DNA of 64,000 bases from an uncultured Sphingobacteriales bacterium. Its GTDB lineage: Bacteria > Bacteroidota > Bacteroidia > Chitinophagales > Chitinophagaceae. The stretch's first letter is position 1. Each line of letters opens with the position of its first letter. Location: NCBI GenBank assembly GCA_937871285.1, contig CALMQS010000012.1:1-64000 (forward strand), read 5' to 3'. The notes beneath the pieces were generated by a model. It saw only the letters and a list, made by a program, of their open reading frames with translations. It made no database searches and was not told where the DNA came from. A program made the translations under genes and the position numbers. Shown one piece after another: positions 1-9,019 of the stretch.

Positions 1-38
1 ATATCCAGTCCTACAATAATGGGTTGTTCAGTGTTCAT
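1..38 (-). CDS. ftsA: Cell division protein FtsA, N-terminal fragment (cut by window edge)
   Basis: Only the first 12 codons are present. Read on the minus strand from the ATG at 38-36 they give M-N-T-E-Q-P-I-I-V-G-L-D-I, which matches the start of FtsA, where the GLDIG motif opens the actin-like ATPase fold. FtsA anchors FtsZ filaments to the membrane and recruits later division proteins. The position directly behind ftsQ (10 bp apart) is the expected dcw order. The rest of the gene lies outside the window, so the call rests on the short motif and gene order. Confidence 0.8.
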   Translation of the reverse strand, partial: MNTEQPIIVGLD

Positions 39-48
39 GGTGGTTGGT

Positions 49-891
49 TTATTGCGTTGTGTAACTGTTGTTATTGTTTAATAAATTGTTAGGAATAATA
101 ATACTGCGTGTGGTGTCTTTTCGTGTGGCTACCACCTGCCCCCTGTACTGCACATTAATAGTGGAATAGGTATTCCATCCCACTTTTGCCAGCACTTCCC
201 GGTAAAATATATACAGCTTCCTGAATTTCTGTTCCAGGTTGTATCCATCTCCTAACACGATAACATGATCTCCTATCTGCGGCGATAGCTCAAAGTTTTT
301 TTGCTGTGTATAATCCACCTGTTCTATCTGCGCCAGCCAAAACGGATCAGCAGTAATTAATTCGCTTATTGCTTTGATCTGTAACAGCAGTACGCTGTCG
401 GCTTTGTTCCATTTTGTTTTGTCTAAAGGGCAATTGGTAAAAACCGGAACGCTTGCTGAAAATTTGCTGCTCAGTGGCAGGCGCACAAATTCCTTATCTA
501 TATAATAGCTTTTGTTGCCTGTAGTAAATATCCTGGCCAGTGGTTCGCGTTCTTTTATTTTTACCTGCAATACTTCATTATTGTCAAAGAACAGCTCAGC
601 ATCCTTTATCCATACATTTCCTTCCAGTGTTTGTTCCATTTGCCGGAGGTTAAATTCAGTTAGCTTTTTGCCTTTAATATCCGGCATCATATGGGTGAGC
701 ATACCAGTGATGTCGTTTTTGTCTGCAAAAAGATTATTCTTCACTTCCCTGATCTCTATCTCTAATCCATTGCATATTTTATCATCCCTTTTACGCATAG
801 CGGCAATGAGCAGCACCACCAGCGCCACGCCTGCAGCCACCCACAAGGTGACTGCAATAAACCTCCCTATTTTTCTTTTGCTTAGCCGCAT
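49..891 (-). CDS. ftsQ: Cell division protein FtsQ
   Basis: A 280-residue bitopic membrane protein: short basic cytoplasmic start, one membrane helix at about residues 13-32, then a periplasmic part. The region after the helix (about 40-110) fits the POTRA-like domain of FtsQ/DivIB, including the stretch around WIKDAELFF, and a beta domain follows. FtsQ links early and late divisome proteins and regulates septal wall synthesis. It sits between murC and ftsA as in other Bacteroidota dcw clusters. The C-terminus is a low-complexity Asn/Ser/Thr tail. FtsQ is poorly conserved in sequence, so gene order carries much of the assignment. Confidence 0.88.
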   Translation of the reverse strand: MRLSKRKIGRFIAVTLWVAAGVALVVLLIAAMRKRDDKICNGLEIEIREVKNNLFADKNDITGMLTHMMPDIKGKKLTEFNLRQMEQTLEGNVWIKDAELFFDNNEVLQVKIKEREPLARIFTTGNKSYYIDKEFVRLPLSSKFSASVPVFTNCPLDKTKWNKADSVLLLQIKAISELITADPFWLAQIEQVDYTQQKNFELSPQIGDHVIVLGDGYNLEQKFRKLYIFYREVLAKVGWNTYSTINVQYRGQVVATRKDTTRSIIIPNNLLNNNNSYTTQ

Positions 892-926
892 ATTGTTAAC
901 ACTTTCTGTTTTTCACTCACCATTCG

Positions 927-2309
927 CTATTCACCATTCTCCAGTATTTCCTTTACCGGCTGAACCAGTTGATCAATGTCTCCTGCTCCTGCGGTAATGA
1001 GCAGGTTAGGATTGTTTTGATCGTACCTGTTTTTTATCCAGTTCAGTACTTCTGCTTTATCCATTATATGTTTACGTTCATTTTTCATTTTGTCGAATAT
1101 CATTTTGCTGGTTACGCCAGCTATGGGTAATTCCCTTGCGGGATATACCGGTAATAGTATTACCTCATCTGCGAGGTCAAGGCTTGCCGCAAACGCTCCG
1201 GCAAAATCCCTGGTGCGGCTGAACAAATGCGGTTGAAAAACCACTGTACATTTTTTACCGGCGAACAACAGCTTCGCACCTTTAATTAAAGCCTCCAGTT
1301 CTGCCGGATGATGTGCATAGTCATCAACATACACTGTTCTGCTGTTTGATGGCGGGATGATGTATTCAAACCTCCGCTTTACTCCTTTAAAATCGGCTAC
1401 GGCCGCTTTTATTTTTTCATCTTCAATATGCAGTTGCTTTGCTATGGCGATAGCTGCAACGGCATTTTCAATATTATGCAAACCGCCCATGTTCAGCGCT
1501 ACATTTTTTAGCCACCCACCAGTTGTATGCACATCAAATACATAACCGCCTTCCTTATTTACAATGTTAGCCGCGTATGCATCGGCATTGCTATTTTGAA
1601 GACTGTAGGTAAAATGATGATCTGCTTTTAGCTCCGCCGATTTCTTTAATCCCCATTTGCTAAACAGCACGCCTCCTTTTTTTACCTGGCCTGCAAAATC
1701 AACAAAGGCCTGCTGCATTTCATCTTCCGTTCCATATATATCCAAGTGGTCGGCATCCATGGCGCTGATAACAGCGATATCGGGATGGAGCTTTAAAAAG
1801 CTCCTGTCGTATTCATCCGCTTCTGCCACGCATACATTTTTTTCGCTGCTCCAGAAATTACTGTTGTAATTGGCTGCTATACCACCCAGGAAAGCATTAC
1901 AGCCATAACCCGAATGACGAAGCAAATGTGCCGTCATGGTAGTAATGGTAGTTTTGCCATGCGTTCCTGCTATACATATATTAAAAGAACTTTTGGTGAT
2001 CTCACCCAGCACATCACTTCGTTTTAAAAGTGGATAACTGTTATCCCGGTAATACGATAAGCCTTTGTGTGCTACAGGAATTGCCGGTGTATATACTACT
2101 ATATCCGCTTCTTTCGCTATGTGCTTTTCATCGTCTTCGTAATGCACCGTTATTCCCTCTTTTACCAGTTGCTTTGTTAGGGCTGTTTCCGTTTTATCGT
2201 AGCCGCTTACCTTTTTTCCCTTTGCTTTAAAATACCGGGCCAGCGCACTCATGCCTATTCCGCCAATGCCAATAAAGTAAACTTCCTTTATGTTATTTAG
2301 TTCTTTCAT
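927..2309 (-). CDS. murC: UDP-N-acetylmuramate--L-alanine ligase MurC
   Basis: 460 residues, the normal length for MurC. The enzyme adds L-alanine to UDP-MurNAc in the cytoplasm, using ATP, and starts the peptide stem. The N-terminal Rossmann motif GIGGIGMSALA (from about residue 14) binds the UDP substrate. The ATP loop GTHGKTT is at 115-121, and later Mur ligase central and C-terminal motifs (DADHLDIYG, DDYAHHP) are present. The gene follows murG and precedes ftsQ on the same strand with a 35-bp gap, so it is probably co-transcribed with the dcw operon. No abnormality seen. Confidence 0.97.
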   Translation of the reverse strand: MKELNNIKEVYFIGIGGIGMSALARYFKAKGKKVSGYDKTETALTKQLVKEGITVHYEDDEKHIAKEADIVVYTPAIPVAHKGLSYYRDNSYPLLKRSDVLGEITKSSFNICIAGTHGKTTITTMTAHLLRHSGYGCNAFLGGIAANYNSNFWSSEKNVCVAEADEYDRSFLKLHPDIAVISAMDADHLDIYGTEDEMQQAFVDFAGQVKKGGVLFSKWGLKKSAELKADHHFTYSLQNSNADAYAANIVNKEGGYVFDVHTTGGWLKNVALNMGGLHNIENAVAAIAIAKQLHIEDEKIKAAVADFKGVKRRFEYIIPPSNSRTVYVDDYAHHPAELEALIKGAKLLFAGKKCTVVFQPHLFSRTRDFAGAFAASLDLADEVILLPVYPARELPIAGVTSKMIFDKMKNERKHIMDKAEVLNWIKNRYDQNNPNLLITAGAGDIDQLVQPVKEILENGE

Positions 2310-2378
2310 TTTTTTGTCTTCGCATGCAACGGATCAATGTTGTTATTCCTTATAATCCCGGGCAATTCCATCTCAAAT

Positions 2379-3467
2379 TCAAATCACCTCCAGCACTTCT
2401 CTTGCAATCACTTCGTCTGCATTGGTTACAGCCAGTTCACCAATATTGTTTTTTAATTCCTGCCTTTCCGTATCATTTAATGCCAGCGCTATGGCACGTG
2501 CTGTTAATGTGTTTTTTGCTTCGCTGTCTTTAACGATCAATGCTGCGTGTTTCTCCGCCAGCCGCATTGCGTTAACCGTTTGGTGATCTTCAGCGGCAAA
2601 CGGAAAAGGCACAAATATCACCGCCTGCTTTACTACGCACAATTCGGCTACCGACATGGCGCCCGACCTGGATATTACTACGTCTGCGGCGGCAAAAGCG
2701 TTTTCCATACCGGTAATGAAATCATTGGTCCATATATTATCCTTTCCCTGTGCCAACTGCTTTGCCTGGTCAACAAATAATTTGCCTGTTTGCCATATCA
2801 GCTGCAGGTTGTTTTTTTCAAACGCTGCTATATGGGCCGCTATCGCTTCGTTTATGGATCTGGCGCCCAGGCTTCCACCTGTTACAAGAATGGTTTTCTT
2901 CTGAGGATCCAATCCAAAAAACTGAAGCGCTTCCTCCCTGCTGATCCGGCTGTTTACAATAGCATCCCGTACCGGGTTGCCGGTAACCCGTATCTTTTCG
3001 CGCGGAAAAAATTTTTCCATACCATCATTACCCGTGAAAATCTTTGCCGCTCTTTTGCCCAGCAGCATATTTGTTTTGCCTGCAAAGGAGTTGGCCTCGT
3101 GGATAAATGTGGGGATACCTTTTTGCTGTGCATACCGCAGTACGGGAAAGCTGGAATACCCACCCACGCCAATTACCGCATCGGGCTTAAACCTGTTAAC
3201 GATTTTTCTTACCTGCAAAAAGCTCTTCAGGAGCTTAAGTGGCAATCCTATATTTTTGATCAAAGAACTCCGGTTAAATCCTGCTATATCCAAACCCTCA
3301 ATGGCATAGCCGGCCTGTGGTACTTTTTCCATTTCCATTTTTCCTTTCGCCCCCACAAACAACAGCACTATGGTTTTATCTTCTTTCTTTAATGCGTTGG
3401 CAATGGCAATGGCAGGAAAAATATGACCTCCTGTTCCTCCACCCGCTATGATTATTTTTTTTGCCAA
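2379..3467 (-). CDS. murG: UDP-GlcNAc--undecaprenyl-PP-MurNAc-pentapeptide GlcNAc transferase MurG
   Basis: 362 residues, typical MurG size. It is a GT-B fold (GT28) enzyme on the inner face of the cytoplasmic membrane that converts lipid I to lipid II. The N-terminal glycine-rich loop GGGTGGHIFPA (residues 9-19), the GVGGYSSFP motif near residue 100 and the C-terminal donor-binding stretch SRSGAMSVAEL are all visible. It lies between ftsW and murC on the minus strand. The ATG at 3467 follows the ftsW stop by 24 bp, which fits one transcript. Confidence 0.97.
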   Translation of the reverse strand: MAKKIIIAGGGTGGHIFPAIAIANALKKEDKTIVLLFVGAKGKMEMEKVPQAGYAIEGLDIAGFNRSSLIKNIGLPLKLLKSFLQVRKIVNRFKPDAVIGVGGYSSFPVLRYAQQKGIPTFIHEANSFAGKTNMLLGKRAAKIFTGNDGMEKFFPREKIRVTGNPVRDAIVNSRISREEALQFFGLDPQKKTILVTGGSLGARSINEAIAAHIAAFEKNNLQLIWQTGKLFVDQAKQLAQGKDNIWTNDFITGMENAFAAADVVISRSGAMSVAELCVVKQAVIFVPFPFAAEDHQTVNAMRLAEKHAALIVKDSEAKNTLTARAIALALNDTERQELKNNIGELAVTNADEVIAREVLEVI

Positions 3468-3491
3468 AGCACTTTATTTTTATATCCTTTT

Positions 3492-4688
3492 TTATTCTGC
3501 CGCTGCCGGTTGTATTGTTCCTTCCAGTTTTTCAGCGTTTCTTGCAACGCTCAGTATAATGCCTATAGACATACATGTAAATAGAAAGCTGCTGCCACCC
3601 ATGCTCACCAACGGTAACGGCACCCCTGTAACGGGAAAAAGATTTACGTTTACCGCCATATTCACCAGCGCCTGTATAACCAGCGTAAAGCTTAATGCCA
3701 ATGCCAGGAAAGCGCCAAAGGCAAAGGGGCATTTTTTAAAAATGCGTATACTCCTGAATAAGAACAGGAGGTATAGAAATAATATCAGTACGCCGCCCAA
3801 TAACCCGTATTCCTCTATGATAATGGCATAAATAAAATCGCTGTAAGGGTGGGGCAGGAAGTTTCGTTGCTCGCTGTTGCCTGGTCCAAGCCCGAGCCAC
3901 CCGCCCTTGGCGATGGCAATTTTAGCCTGCTGCACCTGGTAAGCGGTTTCTATTTTATCGGCGTAGGCAAAATCCTGTATACGTTTTATCCATGTGGGGA
4001 TACGTCCTACACTCAACACGACCGGCAGGTCTTTCGCCTGGTGATTTTCTTTGTCGTAATACGAAAAAGCGATACTTACCAGCAAAACCAGGGGTATTAG
4101 TGCGATACCTATTGTTGCCGCTATGTGCTTAAGATTTACCCTGCCAATAAACATCAGCAGCAAACTGGTAGCGCCAATTAATAAAGCGGTTGATAAATTA
4201 GCCGGTGCTATTAATGCGCAAATAATACCAACCGGAATAATAAGTGGGAGAAATCCCTGCTTAAAATCCTTAATATCGTTTTGAGACCGGCTAAGCTGCC
4301 GCGACAGGTACATGAACAGCGCCAGCCGGGCAAGGTCTGAAGTTTGAAAAGTAAGGTTAATGATGGGGAGTTTAATCCACCGGGTGCCTTCATTAATTTC
4401 GGCCCCGAAGAAAAGCGTGTATATTAGTAGTGGTATGGAAAGCACAAACAGGATCAGTGCGGCCCGGGAGTATAAAGTATAATTGATACGGTGTGCAAAA
4501 TAAATGATCATGAAGCCAATAGCCGTAAATGCAAACTGTTTGAACAGGTACGATTCTGCGCTTTTCGACAGCCTGTAGGCAAGAGTGCCCGTACTGCTGT
4601 ATATCACCAGCAGGCTCAGCAGGGTGAGCAGTATTACCGCCACCCAAATCACTTTGTCGCCCCGTGTTTTATTTAATAATGCCTGCAT
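3492..4688 (-). CDS. ftsW: Lipid II polymerase FtsW (SEDS family)
   Basis: A polytopic SEDS protein of 398 residues with about ten hydrophobic helices. FtsW polymerises lipid II at the septum with its partner FtsI. Family marks near the C-terminus include the loop with TGVPLPLVSMGGSS and, before it, the GPGNSEQRNFLPHPYSDFIYA segment typical of FtsW/RodA. I prefer the ATG at 4688 (MQALLNKTRG) to the upstream in-frame ATG at 4721. The extra 11 residues come from an AT-rich repeat-like spacer (4690-4726) and are not a plausible N-terminus. Confidence 0.95.
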   Translation of the reverse strand: MQALLNKTRGDKVIWVAVILLTLLSLLVIYSSTGTLAYRLSKSAESYLFKQFAFTAIGFMIIYFAHRINYTLYSRAALILFVLSIPLLIYTLFFGAEINEGTRWIKLPIINLTFQTSDLARLALFMYLSRQLSRSQNDIKDFKQGFLPLIIPVGIICALIAPANLSTALLIGATSLLLMFIGRVNLKHIAATIGIALIPLVLLVSIAFSYYDKENHQAKDLPVVLSVGRIPTWIKRIQDFAYADKIETAYQVQQAKIAIAKGGWLGLGPGNSEQRNFLPHPYSDFIYAIIIEEYGLLGGVLILFLYLLFLFRSIRIFKKCPFAFGAFLALALSFTLVIQALVNMAVNVNLFPVTGVPLPLVSMGGSSFLFTCMSIGIILSVARNAEKLEGTIQPAAAE

Positions 4689-4726
4689 AATTAATTTCAA
4701 ATTTGAAATTTCAAATCTCAAATTTT

Positions 4727-6067
4727 CTATAGTTCCCTTACCGCTTCCTTAAATTGCCTTCCCCTGTCTTCATAGTTTTTAAACAGGTCAAAGCTGGAGC
4801 ACGCCGGGCTAAGCAATACCACATCGCCTTTATTGGCTAAATGATAAGCGGCATGAACGGCTTCCTTTGCACTCGTTGTATTTACCATTACTTCAACATC
4901 CCTGCCGAATGCTTCATGAATTTTCCTGTTGTCGAGGCCCATGCATACAATGGCTTTTACTTTTTCTTTGACCACATCCAGCATGAAGCTGTAATCGTTG
5001 CCTTTATCAACCCCTCCCAGTATCAGTATTACCGGCTGCATCATGCTTTCCAGTGCGTACCAGGTGCTGTTAACATTGGTGGCCTTACTATCGTTGATAA
5101 ATTCAACACCCCTAACGGTCAGCACTTTCTCCATCCGGTGTTCCAGGCTTTCAAAATTTTCAACCGCTTCGCGGATCTTTTCTTTCCTTATACCGATCGT
5201 GAGGCCTGCCAGTCCTGCGGCCATGGTATTGTACTGGTTATGCTTTCCTTTTATGGCAAAGTCCAGCACACTCATTACAAATTCCTCATTATCTAAATGT
5301 ATGGTCATGTTATTTCCGCTCACATAAGCTCCTTTGGGTAGTTCGTACTGCATAGTAAATGGCAATGGGTTAGAAAGTAATGGATTTGTTTCCAGATGTT
5401 TTGTTATCACAGGGTCGTCTGCACAATAGATGAAATAATCTTTGTGCGTTTGGTTTTTTATAATATTGAATTTTGAACGGATATAATTTTCAAACCTGTA
5501 TGCATAGCGATCCAGGTGGTCTTCCGTTATATTCAGCAACACTGCTATATCCGCGTTAAAGTTTTCTATATCGTCTAACTGGAAGCTGCTAACCTCCACC
5601 ACATACAGTGGTTTGGGATCCAGCGCTACCTGCCTGGCAAATGAATAGCCGATATTACCCACCACGGCGCAATCCATCCCGCCGGTTTTACATATATGCC
5701 CTGTTAAAGCGGTAGTGGTGCTTTTTCCATTGCTGCCCGTAATCGCTATTATTTTGCTCCCGCCTTTATACCTGTACGCCAGCTCTATCTCACTGATTAC
5801 TTTAATGCCCTTTGCTTTTATTTTTTGTACCAGCTCATTTTTTTCCGGTATGCCCGGACTTTTTACTACTTCATCTGCGTTTAAAATTTTCTCTTCCGAA
5901 TGTTTTTCTTCTTCAAATGCAATATCATATTGCCGCAGTTCGTTTTTATACCGGTCGTGTATCTTACCACTGTCCGAAACAAAAACTTCAGTTCCCTGCT
6001 TACGGCAAAGGATAGCTGCACCTGTGCCGCTTTCACCACCGCCCAATATGACCATTCTTCTTGCCAT
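4727..6067 (-). CDS. murD: UDP-N-acetylmuramoylalanine--D-glutamate ligase MurD
   Basis: 446 residues from the ATG at 6067; a GTG one codon upstream is less likely. MurD adds D-glutamate to UDP-MurNAc-Ala in the cytoplasm. Visible are the N-terminal GGGESGTGAA loop, the ATP-binding TGSNGKSTT at about residues 110-118, and Mur ligase motifs such as NITEDHLDRY and the late NDSKATN segment that binds the phosphoryl intermediate. The ftsW start follows within 40 bp, across an AT-rich spacer with repeated caaattt/aaatttg units. Confidence 0.97.
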   Translation of the reverse strand: MARRMVILGGGESGTGAAILCRKQGTEVFVSDSGKIHDRYKNELRQYDIAFEEEKHSEEKILNADEVVKSPGIPEKNELVQKIKAKGIKVISEIELAYRYKGGSKIIAITGSNGKSTTTALTGHICKTGGMDCAVVGNIGYSFARQVALDPKPLYVVEVSSFQLDDIENFNADIAVLLNITEDHLDRYAYRFENYIRSKFNIIKNQTHKDYFIYCADDPVITKHLETNPLLSNPLPFTMQYELPKGAYVSGNNMTIHLDNEEFVMSVLDFAIKGKHNQYNTMAAGLAGLTIGIRKEKIREAVENFESLEHRMEKVLTVRGVEFINDSKATNVNSTWYALESMMQPVILILGGVDKGNDYSFMLDVVKEKVKAIVCMGLDNRKIHEAFGRDVEVMVNTTSAKEAVHAAYHLANKGDVVLLSPACSSFDLFKNYEDRGRQFKEAVREL

Positions 6068-6174
6068 CACCTTGTATTAAAAGGGTATTCAACGGATTGA
6101 TTCCCCCGGAATAATTTTTCATTTACCTGTTAAAGCACAGGCCGGCTTTGTATTTTATAATTTCTACTTTCTGC

Positions 6175-7494
6175 TTAGCGCATTTTGAATGTGGCTATGG
6201 CAAATAATACACACAAAACCGTTACGATCCAGAACCGGACCGCGATCTTACTTTCATGATATCCCAGCTTCTGGTAGTGATGATGGAGCGGGCTCATCAA
6301 AAATATCCGCCTCCCCTCGCCATACTTTCGTTTTGTATATTTGAAATAGCTTACCTGCAGCATAACGCTCAGGTTTTCTACCAGGAACACCCCGCAAAAA
6401 ATGGGGATCAGCAATTCTTTGCGCACAATAATAGCCAGCGATGCTATGATGCCGCCCAGCGCAAGGCTCCCGGTATCGCCCATGAATACCTGTGCCGGGT
6501 AGGCGTTATACCACAAAAATCCTATACATCCCCCCACGAACGCACCAACAAAAACCGATAATTCCCCAAGGTTGGGGATATACATGATGTTCAGGTATTC
6601 TGCAAACCGCGTGCTGCCGCTTACATATACAAATATGCCCAGGCAGGCGCCGATCAGTGCGCTTACTCCCGCCGCAAGGCCGTCTAACCCATCGGTGATA
6701 TTGGCCCCATTGGATACCGCCGTTATGATAAAAGTTACCGCTATGATGTAAATGATCCAGGTATACCTATCCGCTCCTTCTCCTATCCAGCTAATAAGCC
6801 TGCTGTAATTGAACTCATGGCTTTTTACAAAAGGGATAGTGGTAATGGGTGTTTTTACAACAGCATACCGGTGTTCTTTTCCTTCCATCGTTACAATGGT
6901 GTCGCCTACTTTTTTTTCTCCTTTCTTTAAAAAACTTTCTGTAATGGCAGTGGCCTGCGGCTCGTAATACTCTCTCCATACTACTACCCTGTCATTAAAA
7001 TATAGTGTTGCCCCAATGATAATACCCAGTCCCACCTGCCCGAATATTTTCGTCATGCCCGCCAGCCCGTCGCTGTCTTTCTTTTTATATTTTTCACCTT
7101 TTGCTATGGCCGTTTTTCTTGCTTTCAGCTTCAGGTAATCATCCATAAAACCAATAAAGCCCAGCCAAACCGTGCACAACAGCATTAGGTGAATGTATAC
7201 TTTGCTTAAATCGGCGAAGAGTAAGGTGGGAATAAGTATGGCCAGCAAAATAATGATACCGCCCATAGTGGGGGTGCCCTTTTTCTGTTGCTCTCCCTGG
7301 AGGCCCAGCTCGCGTACGCTTTCGCCTATTTGTTTTTTTTGCAGCAGGTTAATGATGCGTTTGCCGTACAGGGTGGAAATTAAAAGCGACAGCAATACCG
7401 CCAGCAATACCCTGAAAGTAATGAACTGCATTAACCCGCTTCCGGGAAATTTAATGCCTTCATCTCTTAGCCAGTCAAAAAAATAGTACAGCAT
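6175..7494 (-). CDS. mraY: Phospho-N-acetylmuramoyl-pentapeptide transferase MraY
   Basis: 439 residues, longer than the roughly 360 of E. coli MraY because of a hydrophilic insertion at about residues 180-240 that is common in Bacteroidota. The enzyme makes lipid I from UDP-MurNAc-pentapeptide and undecaprenyl phosphate in the cytoplasmic membrane. Conserved motifs are the Mg-binding DDYLK (about 117), [26 protein letters not shown] and the HHHYQKLG loop near the C-terminus. Roughly ten membrane helices are present. It sits between murE and murD on the minus strand. Confidence 0.97.
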   Translation of the reverse strand: MLYYFFDWLRDEGIKFPGSGLMQFITFRVLLAVLLSLLISTLYGKRIINLLQKKQIGESVRELGLQGEQQKKGTPTMGGIIILLAILIPTLLFADLSKVYIHLMLLCTVWLGFIGFMDDYLKLKARKTAIAKGEKYKKKDSDGLAGMTKIFGQVGLGIIIGATLYFNDRVVVWREYYEPQATAITESFLKKGEKKVGDTIVTMEGKEHRYAVVKTPITTIPFVKSHEFNYSRLISWIGEGADRYTWIIYIIAVTFIITAVSNGANITDGLDGLAAGVSALIGACLGIFVYVSGSTRFAEYLNIMYIPNLGELSVFVGAFVGGCIGFLWYNAYPAQVFMGDTGSLALGGIIASLAIIVRKELLIPIFCGVFLVENLSVMLQVSYFKYTKRKYGEGRRIFLMSPLHHHYQKLGYHESKIAVRFWIVTVLCVLFAIATFKMR

Positions 7495-7525
7495 ATCTGC
7501 GCTTTATTTTAAGTTATCCCTTGTT

Positions 7526-8992
7526 TTATTTTTCCAGCAGATCGAACATATCTTTCAATACCGCTTTGTCGTCAAAAGGATGTTTCACGCCTTTGATCTC
7601 CTGGTATTTTTCATGGCCTTTGCCTGCTATCAGCACAATGTCTTCTTTGCCTGCCAGGGCAACGGCTGTTTTAATCGCCTCTTTCCTGTCGGTAATGGAT
7701 ATATACTTTCTCTTTGCCGATGGCTGCAGTCCTTTTTCCATATCCTGTATAATGTCATCCGCTTCCTCACTTCTCGGGTTGTCGGATGTAAACACCACGC
7801 TATCGCTGTGCGTGCAGGCCACTTCGGCCATTACCGGTCTTTTTGTTTTATCCCTGTCGCCGCCACAACCTACTACGGTTATGATTTTCTCGTGTCCCTG
7901 CTTTAATTTTTTTACCGTAGTCAAAACATTCAGCAGGGCATCGGGTGTATGCGCATAATCTACAATACCTATGATTTTTTCCTTTGGCGAAATGATATAT
8001 TCGAACCTTCCTTCAGCCCCCGTAAGATTGCTGAGCACCTGCAGCACTTTGTATTTGTCTTCCCCCAGGCATACTGCAGCACCATAAACCGCCAGCAGGT
8101 TATAGGCATTAAACTCACCAATAAGCCTGAAGTGTACTTCCTGCTCGTTTACATTCAACTGCAAACCGGTTATGCTATTGTCTATAATCTTTCCTTTAAA
8201 GTCTGCCATTGTGCGCAGGCTATAGAAATATTTTTTAGCGGCTGTATTCTGTAACATTACCGCTCCTCTTTTATCGTCTGCATTGCTAATGGCAAACGCG
8301 TCAGCGGGCAGGTTATCGAAAAATGATTTTTTTACACGGATATATTCATCAAAGCTTTTATGGTAATCTAAGTGGTCGTGCGTGATATTGCTGAACAGGG
8401 CGCCCGAAAAATGCAGGCCGGTTATCCTGTGCTGGTGAATGGCATGGCTGCTGCATTCCATAAATACATGCGTGCATCCTTCTTCAAGCATCTGGCGCAT
8501 TAAGGCGTTGATGCTAAGGGCATCGGGTGTGGTATGCGATGCCGGGATAATATTTTTGCCAACCTGGTTTTGTATGGTTGAAAGCAGCCCGCATTTGTAT
8601 CCTAATGCGCTGAACAGCTTGAACAGCAGGGTAGCAATGGTGGTTTTTCCATTGGTTCCGGTTACGCCTGTTACTTTCATTTTGGATGATGGAGCGCCAT
8701 AGAAGTTATGGGCTATATAACCGGCCGCTGCCGCACTGTTTTCTACCTGCACATACGTAACGTTTTCTTTTTTTATTGCCGGCAATTGCTCGGCGATAAT
8801 TGCAGTAGCCCCTTTTTGAATAGCCGCATCAATAAAAGCATGTCCATCCTGCACACTCCCTTTAATAGCTATAAAGCAGGTTTTTTTCGACACTTTCCGG
8901 GAATCGAGCTGTATATCCTTTACCTCCGCGCCCATATTGCCCTGCACCGAACGGATGTTTACCCTGTATAATATGTCCTGTAATACTGCCAT
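7526..8992 (-). CDS. murE: UDP-N-acetylmuramoyl-tripeptide synthetase MurE (meso-diaminopimelate type)
   Basis: 488 residues. MurE adds the third amino acid to the stem peptide in the cytoplasm. The ATP loop GVTGTNGKTT begins near residue 108, and the central NITHDHLDYH motif is present. The C-terminal DNPRSEE motif is the diagnostic one: DNPR is the signature of enzymes that use meso-diaminopimelate rather than lysine, so this organism probably has A1-gamma peptidoglycan. The gene lies 31 bp upstream of mraY and 27 bp downstream of ftsI. Confidence 0.97.
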   Translation of the reverse strand: MAVLQDILYRVNIRSVQGNMGAEVKDIQLDSRKVSKKTCFIAIKGSVQDGHAFIDAAIQKGATAIIAEQLPAIKKENVTYVQVENSAAAAGYIAHNFYGAPSSKMKVTGVTGTNGKTTIATLLFKLFSALGYKCGLLSTIQNQVGKNIIPASHTTPDALSINALMRQMLEEGCTHVFMECSSHAIHQHRITGLHFSGALFSNITHDHLDYHKSFDEYIRVKKSFFDNLPADAFAISNADDKRGAVMLQNTAAKKYFYSLRTMADFKGKIIDNSITGLQLNVNEQEVHFRLIGEFNAYNLLAVYGAAVCLGEDKYKVLQVLSNLTGAEGRFEYIISPKEKIIGIVDYAHTPDALLNVLTTVKKLKQGHEKIITVVGCGGDRDKTKRPVMAEVACTHSDSVVFTSDNPRSEEADDIIQDMEKGLQPSAKRKYISITDRKEAIKTAVALAGKEDIVLIAGKGHEKYQEIKGVKHPFDDKAVLKDMFDLLEK

Positions 8993-9019
8993 TTGCTTTT
9001 ATATCCGCTTTCGTTTATG

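Noticed and set aside
512..997. 161-codon plus-strand open frame opposite ftsQ
   Set aside because: It lies entirely antisense to ftsQ and the end of murC, has Ser/Leu-rich composition typical of antisense frames, and matches no family.
2790..3392. 200-codon plus-strand open frame opposite murG
   Set aside because: Antisense to a well-conserved enzyme gene; no protein-like motif.
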